This document shows, in pieces, positions 55,208 through 64,000 of a stretch of 64,000 nucleotides of DNA. Each line of letters starts with the position of its first letter. Position 1 is the first letter of the stretch. The notes beneath the pieces are model-generated. The model was not told the origin of the DNA and ran no database searches. It worked only from the letters and a program-made list of their open reading frames with translations. The translations under genes were made by a program, and so were the position numbers. Source of the stretch: Branchipolynoe longqiensis (Eukaryota; Annelida; Polychaeta; Phyllodocida; Polynoidae). Location: assembly GCA_030323885.1 (NCBI GenBank), contig CM059192.1:1915934-1979933 (forward strand). Direction: 5' to 3'.

Positions 55208-55394
55208 ACCAGACAGGATGGCTGAATGAGTTAGCGCGTCTGTATTCCATGTTGGTAGATCGTGGGTTTGAACCATGGTTGAGTCAAACCAATGACATAA
55301 AAATTGATACTTGTCGCTTGATAGCCAGGCGCTCCGCATTATTAGGAGAGGGCAAGGAACAGTTATCCATGATTGAAATTTCCTGTGCTTAAAG
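55208..55394 (+). repeat. tRNA-derived SINE, 3'-end type B
   Basis: Head accagacaggatggctgaat, box B gggtttgaacc, shared body, then the alternative end tatccatgattgaaatttcc, tgtgcttaaa as at 340-558. Confidence 0.85.
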
Positions 55395-55996
55395 TTGTAT
55401 AGTCCGATGTGTTTTGAGTTTCTGTCACTTTCTGAGATAAACTAGGGTGAATGTTATAATTACCCTACTTCCACTTAACCTTTATTTTAAATAGCTAACT
55501 TTTGAGATATTTGAAGTGCAAACAAGCAAAATTAGGTTTGGCAAACTTGCCAAAACTACACCATATGTTTCTGCAGTAATAGGTTCTATTAAATTGCCTC
55601 AGTATCTCCTATGTGGTGACGCATGTTTACAAGTGCACTAGTATTTAAGTTAGATATGTAAAATCAAATTGAGATACTTGTTTTGGTTTAGAAATTTGAT
55701 GCTTCATCGGACTGCATATATATATTTGCCTAAGTACTTTGTCACCTAATGTAGTTCTGCATTGCAGGGTAGGTGAAATGGGTCAGCGTCATAAACAAAT
55801 CCTTTACTATATTCATACTAACCCAGAAGTAAACAGTATCTTTAGATATCAATTATAAGTTACCACTAGAGGGACTGCAAGGGACACTACAATCCAATCA
55901 GTGAAAAATATATATGAAGAAGCTTCTTCCCTGCTAAGTGCTTTTTTGTTTACTTGTGCCACCTGTTGGGTCGAAGTATCACTAGTTGCAACCCAT

Positions 55997-56432
55997 GGGG
56001 GTAATCGATTAATCAACTCGGGTCACCCGAACCACTTTTTGGCGCATTCACACATCCTACTGACTCGGGTCGAATAATCGAATACGCTTCACGCTCGGGA
56101 TGGAAAAAATGGTGGCTTAATCCAATTTATAAAAACAAAAAATCCGATATAACTACAGAAAAATAGGATTTAAAGTATTTTATGATTGCATAGTTTAGTT
56201 GTATTCCCATTTCATTAATCTGTGTTATTACCAACAAATAACATGTAGGACGGTACCAGCACAAATGTGACGTCATCGTTCCTAGCAAACCCCAGCCAAG
56301 AGGTGGGTTACTGGGATCAGGTCGTTTTGCACACAGCACATGTTTTTTCAACTCCACTCGTGGTGTTCGATTTGAAATTCTAGCAACTCGGGTGATCCGA
56401 ATCGCCCGGCTCGTGTTAATCGATTACGCCCC
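55997..56432. mobile_element. MITE with GGGGTAATCGATTAA tips
   Basis: Left ggggtaatcgattaatcaac, tcgggtcacccgaa; right in reverse complement ggggcgtaatcgattaacac, with atcacccgagttgc further in. About 436 bp. The middle has gactcgggtcgaataatcga-type words. No ORF of note. The target duplication could be AT; uncertain. Confidence 0.7.
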
Positions 56433-56653
56433 ATGATAGCTTTAATTATGTATTGTGCTGCCACCAAGTGGTTCATAAGTTAATAGAACCTTAGTTTTAA
56501 TGCGCTTGCTTGTCAAAATTAATTTAGCAAGTCTACCCTTCAAGTATAAAAATTAGCCGTTTAAAGTAGAGATTACTTCAAAATATAGTAAATACATGAT
56601 AACAGTAGATCTAACGTGTTTATATCAGAAAATGTCAGAAACTCTAAACCATC

Positions 56654-57153
56654 NNNNNNNNNNNNNNNNNNNNNNNNNNNNNNNNNNNNNNNNNNNNNNN
56701 NNNNNNNNNNNNNNNNNNNNNNNNNNNNNNNNNNNNNNNNNNNNNNNNNNNNNNNNNNNNNNNNNNNNNNNNNNNNNNNNNNNNNNNNNNNNNNNNNNNN
56801 NNNNNNNNNNNNNNNNNNNNNNNNNNNNNNNNNNNNNNNNNNNNNNNNNNNNNNNNNNNNNNNNNNNNNNNNNNNNNNNNNNNNNNNNNNNNNNNNNNNN
56901 NNNNNNNNNNNNNNNNNNNNNNNNNNNNNNNNNNNNNNNNNNNNNNNNNNNNNNNNNNNNNNNNNNNNNNNNNNNNNNNNNNNNNNNNNNNNNNNNNNNN
57001 NNNNNNNNNNNNNNNNNNNNNNNNNNNNNNNNNNNNNNNNNNNNNNNNNNNNNNNNNNNNNNNNNNNNNNNNNNNNNNNNNNNNNNNNNNNNNNNNNNNN
57101 NNNNNNNNNNNNNNNNNNNNNNNNNNNNNNNNNNNNNNNNNNNNNNNNNNNNN
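56654..57153. other. assembly gap (500 N)
   Basis: Exactly 500 N, so a placeholder of unknown true length. The right side starts inside the 51-bp array, so the gap probably hides more of the array. Confidence 0.98.
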
Positions 57154-58640
57154 TTCACATACAAACTGGATACATCACAACCATATACCAAACAACATTG
57201 GTATTTCACATACAAACTGGATACATCACAACCACATACCAAACAACATTGGTGTTTCACATACAAACTGGATACATCACAACCACATACCAAACAACAT
57301 TGGTGTTTCACGTACAAACTGGATACATCACAACCACATACCAAACAACATCGGTGTTCACGTACAAACTGGATACATCACAACCACATACCAAACAACA
57401 TTGGTATTTCACATACAAACTGGATACATCACAACCATATACCAAACAACATTGGTGTTTCACATACAAACTGGATACATCACAACCACATACCAAACAA
57501 CATCGGTGTTTCACATACAAACTGGATACATCACAACCACATACCAAACAACATCGGTGTTTCACATACAAACTGGATACATCACAACCACATACCAAAC
57601 AACATTGGTGTTTCACATACAAACTGGATACATCACAACCATATACCAAACAACATTGGTGTTTCACATACAAACTGGATACATCACAACCACATACCAA
57701 ACAACATTGGTGTTTCACATACAAACTGGATACATCACAACCACATACCAAACAACATCGGTGTTTCACATACAAACTGGATACATACAACACATACCAA
57801 ACAACATTGGTGTTTCACATACAAACTGATACATCACAACCACATACAAACAACATTGGTGTTTCACATACAAACTGGATACATCACAACCACATACCAA
57901 CAACATTGGTTTTCACATACAAACTGATACATCACAACCACATACCAACAACATTGGTGTTTCACATACAAACTGGATACATCACAACCACATACCAAAC
58001 AACATTGGTGTTTCACATACAAACTGGATACATCACAACCACATACCAAACAACATTGGTGTTTCACATACAAACTGGATACATCACAACCACATACCAA
58101 ACAACATTGGTGTTTCACATACAAACTGGATACATCACAACCACATACCAAACAACATCGGTGTTTCACATACAAACTGGATACATCACAACCACATACC
58201 AAACAACATTGGTGTTTCACATACAAACTGGATACATCACAACCACATACCAAACAACATCGGTGTTTCACATACAAACTGGATACATCACAACCACATA
58301 CCAAACAACATTGGTGTTTCACATACAAACTGGATACATCACAACCACATACCAAACAACATTGGTGTTTCACATACAAACTGGATACATCACAACCATA
58401 TACCAAACAACATTGGTGTTTCACGTACAAACTGGATACATCATAACCACATACCAAACAACATTGGTGTTTCACGTACAAACTGGATACATCACAACCA
58501 CATACCAAACAACATCGGTGTTTCACGTACAAACTGGATACATCATAACCACATACCAAACAACATTGGTGTTTCACATACAAACTGGATACATCACAAC
58601 CACATACCAAACAACATTTGTATTTCACGTAAACCCAGAC
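57154..58640. repeat. 51-bp minisatellite, about 29 visible units
   Basis: The unit is ttcacatacaaactggatac, atcacaaccacataccaaac, aacattggtgt. Variants are cac/tac, cat/cgt and ttgg/tcgg. A few units near 57780-57930 lost single bases. Since 51 is a multiple of 3 and the unit lacks stops in several frames, long false ORFs arise on both strands. Confidence 0.97.
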
Positions 58641-58904
58641 TGTGCCGAGACAACCCTGCATAAATAAACTATCCAAAATACCACCCACATATAATGCACA
58701 CACTGAATGCTTAATGTCGGCTAGATACATGTCACAACCACTTAGCTAGTCAGATTGTAATAATAATAATATCGTAGTATCCTTAAAATTGTTATTGCAA
58801 TTAAATAGAGTAAATGACTGAAGTTAAACATGGTTGGAAGAACCAATGTCTCCGCGCTGAATAAACATGTTTACCAATAAAAAACAACAACTGAAGAGTG
58901 CACC

Positions 58905-60248
58905 TTTAACCCGAGGCTGCAGATGCACCTTTAACCAGAGGCTGCAGATGCACCTTTAACCAGAGACTGCTGATGCACCTTTAACCAGAGGCTGCAGATG
59001 CACCTTTAACCAGAGGCTGCAGAAGCACCTTTAATCAGAGGCTGCTGGTGCACCTTTAACCAGAGGCTGCTGATGCACCTTTAACCAGAGGCTGCAGAAG
59101 CACCTTTAATCAGAGGCTACAGATGCACCTTTAACCAGAGGCTGCAGATGCACCTTTAACCAGAGGCTGCAGATGCACCTTTAACCAGAGGCTGCAGATG
59201 CACCTTTAACCAGAGGCTGCTGGTGCACCTTTAACCAGAAGCTGCAGATGCACCTTTAACCAGAGACTGCTGGTGCACCTTTAACCAGAGGCTGCTGGTG
59301 TACCTTTAACCAGAGACTGCTGATGCACCTTTAACCAGAAGCTGCTGATGCACCTTTAACCAGAGGCTGCAGATGCACCTTTAACCAGAGGCTGCTGGTG
59401 CACCTTTAACCAGAGGCTGCCGATGCACCTTTGACCAGAGATTACTGATGCACCTTTAATCAGAGACTGCTGATGCACCTTTAACCAGAGGCTGTCGATG
59501 CACCTTTAACCAGAGATTACTGATGCACCTTTAATCAGAGACTGCTGATGCACCTTTAACCAGAGGCTGCAGGTGCACCTTTAACCAGAGACTGCTGATG
59601 CACCTTTAACCAGAGGCTGCAGGTGCACCTTTAACCAGAGGCTGCAGGTGCACCTTTAACCAGAGGCTGCAGATGCACCTTTAACCAGAGGCTACCGATG
59701 CACCTTTAACCAGAGACTGCAGATGCTCCTTTAACCAGAGGCTGCAGAAGCACCTTTAACCAGAGGCTGCTGATGCACCTTTAACCAGAGGCTGCAGGTG
59801 CACCTTTAACCAGAGGCTGCAGATGCACCTTTAACCAGAGACTGCTGATGCACCTTTAACCAGAGGCTGCAGGTGCACCTTTGACCAGAGGCTGCAGATG
59901 CACCTTTAACCAGAGGCTGCTGATGCACCTTTAACCAGAGGCTGCAGGTGCACCTTTAACCAGAGGCTGCAGATGCACCTTTAACCAGAGACTGCTGATG
60001 CACCTTTAACCAGAGGATGCAGGTGCACCTTTAACCAGAGGCTGCAGATGCACCTTTAACCAGAGACTGCTGGTGCACCTTTAATCAGAGACTGCTGATG
60101 CACCTTTAACCAGAGGCTGCCGATGCACCTTTAACCAGAGACTGCTGATGCACCTTTAACCAGAGACTGCCGATGCACCTTTAACCAGAGGCTGCAGATG
60201 CACCTTTAACCAGAGACTGCTGATGCACCTTTAACCAGAGGCTGCTGG
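58905..60248. repeat. 25-bp minisatellite, about 53 units
   Basis: The unit is gatgcacctttaaccagagg followed by ctgca. Variants (ctgctg, ctgccg, attactg, agaagc) appear in mixed higher-order patterns. The last unit ends at ggctgctggtaccagcc. Confidence 0.97.
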
Positions 60249-60831
60249 TACCAGCCTTTATCACGGTGCTGATAACGGGAGGACTTTACCCGGGTGTAGG
60301 GGGGGGGGGGGGTTAGCAGGACCTCTTTGGGAGGAGGGGTTAAAATAGTTTATTCATCAAGACATTAAAAGAATTTCAGCGCCTTTGCATTGGTCTTCGG
60401 GCCATTTACATTACAGTGTAAATAGGTAGGTCACCGGGAATAAGCACAACATACTTCACTGGTGTAACCACACAGGAAATGTGCGATAAGAGATTTGGGG
60501 AAAGACGTGGCAACACATAAGGTTTTTGTGTATTTTGTACCATGTTTTAGGCTGGATGATGCTGACATGTAAAAATAAAATGTCATATGCCAAACAAAAT
60601 TGGAGAGTACACAAAGAAAATTTGAAACTTCATAATTCTTTTCACTGGAGTGCCAAAATGTGAGATTTGGGGTAGGCAGGTCTGGGATTAGTGTAAAAAA
60701 AAACATTAAGAAAACATATTGGTGCCATGTTGGTATTTATTTCCATATGGTCGGTTGCACCCCCCCCCCCCCTCTCATCAAGTGAAATGCCACATACACA
60801 GGTAGGCATGGCTGGGTTGGCTGCATAAGGG
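60249..60831. other. no gene; G-run and C-run
   Basis: G-run at about 60299-60312 and C-run at about 60758-60771. A 91-codon open frame on the minus strand (60706-60431) has no recognisable domain. Confidence 0.4.
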
Positions 60832-60935
60832 AGTCTAGATGGCCTAATGGTTAGAGCGCTAGCCCCCCGAATGGCAGAATTGAACGAGAAATGAGTAGAA
60901 ATGGTTCGAGTTCCAATTCAAGTAAGGTGTCGCAT
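60832..60935 (+). repeat. tRNA-like SINE head
   Basis: gatggcctaatggttagagc (box A) and atggttcgagttccaattc (box B) about 60 bp apart, with an insertion in the anticodon/variable region. Different from the type A/B SINE. Confidence 0.6.
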
Positions 60936-61033
60936 ATGTTGGCACTATCCCAACTGCACTAGTGCTGTGGCCAGGATACATGTATCTTTAGTGAACCTGC
61001 TTTTTTTTTGTCCTTTAAAAAAAATTATATACA

Positions 61034-61850
61034 TATATGGGTCACTCTCCTGAAAACTGGCCAGAAGTGTGACATGGAGAGTTAAAATCTAATATTTGAA
61101 TTTTTTACATTTTTTGGTTGCAAATGAAAGCTGGAAATCTCCCCTTTACATCTATGTAAAATATAAATTGATGAGATAAAAAATAAAGGTGTAGTCCATG
61201 ATTAAGCTATGTCTTATGGCAGTATAACATGTGTGTCACTCGTGTAACACATGTTTAGGACACCACACAGTCTGCTTAATAAAAATTTAATCAGAATTAA
61301 ATAATATCATACTGAGAAGCATATTAATCATGGCATAATATACAGAAATATGTAGTGCTTATATTGATTTTTTTTAAAGTAACTCCGAGCCATGCTTTAT
61401 TCGCTGAACAATTAGTGTACAATATTTGTGTGGCATCCAGACACCACGGTTACACATGTGACGGAAATTTGTAATGTTATTTCTGAAGACATCAAATTTT
61501 ATTTCTTTTAAATTTAAGCATGCATACATGTTAATAAATATTTCTTTTTTGATTTGGGAACTGTTTTATTTGATATATCAATGCAATACAAGATGTTAAT
61601 AAGGATTCAACCACGTCCCACATGTCATCTTACAAATGGCTGACTGTAAAATGGGGGTTTTTGGTACAAAAACACTTCATAACTAAAAGGACCAAAGTTG
61701 CACACAGTTTATTTTATTTCCTTTATTTCTTTCATCAAATCTGAACATGAGTATGAAAAGTATGAGGAAAAAAATAAGTAGGAAGGTATTTATTGATGTT
61801 TTAAAATCCCATCCCATGCTGACCAGTTTTCAGGAGAGTGACCCATATAT
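61034..61850. mobile_element. non-autonomous element with TATATGGGTCACTCTC tips
   Basis: The left tip tatatgggtcactctcctga continues aaactggccag; the right tip in reverse complement is tatatgggtcactctcctga, aaactggtcag. The 31-bp TIRs differ at one position. 817 bp, no ORF. A relative of the 46850-48021 element by its tip. Confidence 0.8.
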
Positions 61851-61896
61851 GCTTTTTTTCCTTCTTTTTTAATGCATATAGACTCAAGTGTGCATG

Positions 61897-62140
61897 TTTT
61901 TATAGTGCTGCCTCACTGGGAGATCAGGCTGCCAGCACCATGACCCACTATGCCACACAGGCACATTATCCTGATACTGTGCTAACCAGTCCTTACCCTA
62001 TCCTATTAATGCCGAGCGCTAGGCTAGGTAGCGACATGTATCAATTTTATAAGTCATTGGTTTGACTCGGTTGGGATTCGAAGCTGTATTTGTTTGTTTG
62101 TTGTTGTTTTACGCCCTAGCAACACCTAAGGTCATATCAG
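61897..62140 (-). repeat. type A SINE pieces
   Basis: 61897-62083 holds the body and part of the head (reverse of tggtttgactcggttgggat). 62089-62140 holds a 3' tail piece (tttgttgttgttttacgccc, tagcaacacctaaggtcata). The order of pieces is rearranged. Confidence 0.75.
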
Positions 62141-62144
62141 CTGT

Positions 62145-63186
62145 GAATAGGTGAACTGCATTAGGGTGACTAGGTGATCAAATGGTTAAGATGCTTTGAA
62201 AAAAACACTTGATAAATTTTGGACTCAGTATCGGTATAGTCAGTCCTCGCCACATGACCTATAATTATGACAAGTCATACATAGACAGGCCGAATCTGTT
62301 AACAGGCTAGTATACCTAAATACATAAACAGAAGAGGATAAGTATAAGTTCAGGTATAACACTTCTAAATAGCATTGTAGATTATGTGGACCTCTGTCCC
62401 CCTTGTTTGTGTCTACAGTCTGATGCATACATTGGACATTGCACGAAATATTGTATTTAATACAAAATTACCTTTATACATATAACATGGCCATCTATGA
62501 CCTCAGCACTCCCCCTTCACATGTTTGGTTACATAAACTGAAAAAACTGTGATTGGAGAGCATTTGTTGGAGTACAGTTCCAATCCCAGCGGCCAATTAA
62601 ATAGATGCATGCAGGAATTTACATATATTATATTCTAAATGTCTGCGATTACTAATTACACACCTAAATTTAATTACCAGCACCATAATGAATAAATTAA
62701 AAGTTAAATTTCGAGAACATGTAAAATTCGTTGCGATCTGTTTCTCAGACCTTATCAGGTTGTTAAAGATAATTATTATCAGCAAACATTGACAATGTCT
62801 GCTGTGTGGTGGTTTACTAAAGATTCACCAGCCATTTTCATCCCACCAAAAACACCATGTCCTTAAATTCCACGAAAATATAATATAAATATCCTGCGAT
62901 GGCTTGCATAATATTGTAAATACTTTGTAGGTGCGTTCTAATTGTTGAGGGTGTTTTTTGGGTGGTGGATGGGTGTTGTTTAATGGCTGTTGTTTTATTT
63001 TTGTTATTTTTGGTGTGTGCTTGGTCTGAGCATGACTAGGACTGAACGCTTCATCAAGGTGTGGGGGGGGGGGGGGGAGGGGCAGGTTTTACAGGTGGTT
63101 GTGGCCGTCACACCATCATCGGGAAACGCTGCACCCGCTCATGGCGTCCCGTTTCCCAGAAGGCACTGCTGGCACGTCGCCATCTC
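62145..63186. other. no gene recognised
   Basis: AT-rich, with a G-run at 63063-63077 next to the MITE at 63190. Short open frames have no domain. Confidence 0.4.
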
Positions 63187-63189
63187 TAA

Positions 63190-63830
63190 TGGAGCAGTCA
63201 CACTACGACGTGTTGGCCCGGCGTTGGACAACGCGTGGCAACGTGTTGGGTTTTTGGGCGAAGCGTCGGGACGCGTTACAAACGCGTTACAAACGCGTTA
63301 CCGGCGCGTCGGTACACGTCGGTACACTTTGAGTGACAGGTACGTCTGAACCAAAGCGTCGGCGCACGTCGCCCAGCGCCGAAAGTTTTGTGCAAGCCGA
63401 CGGGTTACGGGCGCGTTAGCAGGACGTCGACACACATTACCAGCGCGTAGCCGGCCCGCTCGTAGCGCGTCAAGAAACGTTGAGCAACGTCGTGGAATTT
63501 TCCCACACTTGCGACGGGCCAGGCAACATGTAACGCGCTGGGAGAACGCCGATAACACGGCGATAAGACGTTGATAACACGCGTCCAACCCGCCAACGGC
63601 GTATGACGCGCCGGCGACACGCCGATAACACGCCGATAACACGTCGATAAGACACTAATCAACCGTGGGAACGCGGCGCAACTTTTTAGAATAACATGCC
63701 AGCAACGCGCTGCCAACACGCTGCGCTGTGTCGAGTTTTTCGCAAAACACGCCGAAAAGTTTGACGTTTCTCGACGCGTTATACGCGTTGGCGGCACGCC
63801 GGGCCAACACGTCGTAGTGTGACTGCTCCA
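63190..63830. mobile_element. Harbinger-type MITE built of ACGCGTT words, TAA duplication
   Basis: Tips tggagcagtcacactacgac continuing gtgttggcccggcg at both ends (inverted, at least 34 bp identical), with taa at 63187-63189 and 63831-63833. The subterminal regions are dense in acgcgttacaaacgcgttac and cgccgataacacg-like words. 641 bp, GC-rich, no real ORF. The tip GCAGTCACACTA resembles the autonomous element tip GCTGTCACATTA at 27974. Confidence 0.88.
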
Positions 63831-63866
63831 TAACTAAGCGGGGGGTCACGTGACGTAAGCGCGGGT

Positions 63867-63888
63867 GGGGGGGGGGGGGGGGGGGGGG
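63867..63888. repeat. poly-G run
   Basis: About 21 consecutive G. Such runs are error-prone in sequencing, so the length is uncertain. Confidence 0.8.
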
Positions 63889-64000
63889 CGAGGCCAGAGC
63901 GTTGTGGTTACAGTAAAATTCCTAGTTGATTCTTTATTGATAATCTAGTGGTAGGTAACCTGCTGGTTCCAGCCACTGTTTGAAGCTGGTTCGACGCCCA

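Noticed and set aside
56616..58667. 683-codon and other long open frames (443, 288, 161 codons) on both strands
   Set aside because: They run through the N gap and the 51-bp tandem array, whose length is a multiple of three. The proteins are simple repeats of one 17-residue translation with no domain, and frames are open on both strands at once.

Overview
This is eukaryotic, animal-type DNA: intron-rich genes with GT-AG splice sites, long introns packed with tRNA-derived SINEs, LINE remnants, MITE-like DNA transposons and minisatellites, and an assembly gap of exactly 500 N. The two host genes resemble vertebrate orthologues strongly enough to call a bilaterian. The repeat load suggests a marine invertebrate (lophotrochozoan or invertebrate deuterostome), but I cannot place the species.

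Two host genes lie head to head and share one promoter region (40908-41694). On the minus strand is a mitochondrial carrier of the UCP4 / SLC25A27 type. I could place nine coding exons by translation and splice-phase matching (40823-40907, 25838-25948, 22738-22800, 21838-21919, 19295-19417, 16326-16438, 12630-12714, 5561-5653, 4025-4127). They give 286 contiguous residues with all three carrier signatures; the last exon lies beyond the left edge. On the plus strand is a complete six-exon PCNA gene (41695-54669, 264 residues) with a CCAAT palindrome and a perfect E2F palindrome upstream, and a second perfect E2F palindrome in intron 1. All exons together cover under 2 kb; the rest is introns and repeats.

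Layout. 1-4 kb: SINEs and a 415-bp MITE. 4-5.6 kb: SLC25A27 exons 9 and 8 around a 28-bp minisatellite split by a LINE. 6.6-10.8 kb: a foldback element whose right arm was hit by a 5'-truncated RTE-type LINE with an intact 668-codon ORF. 11-17 kb: MITE, minisatellites, exons 7 and 6. 17.1-18.9 kb: a transposon-like element made of CCGTCGGGCCGACGG words. 19-26 kb: exons 5 to 2, two more MITE-like elements, and a GC-rich insert flanked by a 29-bp direct repeat. 27974-36610: a two-gene PIF/Harbinger transposon with TAA target duplication, containing a LINE that itself contains a SINE. 37-44 kb: large inverted repeats around the shared promoter. 44-55 kb: PCNA introns and exons. 55-64 kb: MITEs, a 51-bp array adjoining the N gap, a 25-bp array of about 53 units, and a Harbinger-type MITE at 63190-63830.

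The most interesting pattern is a set of elements whose tips share a TCACA-type core and which mostly have TAA or near-TAA flanks. Their subterminal regions are each filled with a different short word. One of them is the autonomous Harbinger. They look like members of one transposition system that has diversified in its subterminal binding arrays. A second notable point is an in-frame alternative splice donor in SLC25A27 exon 2.
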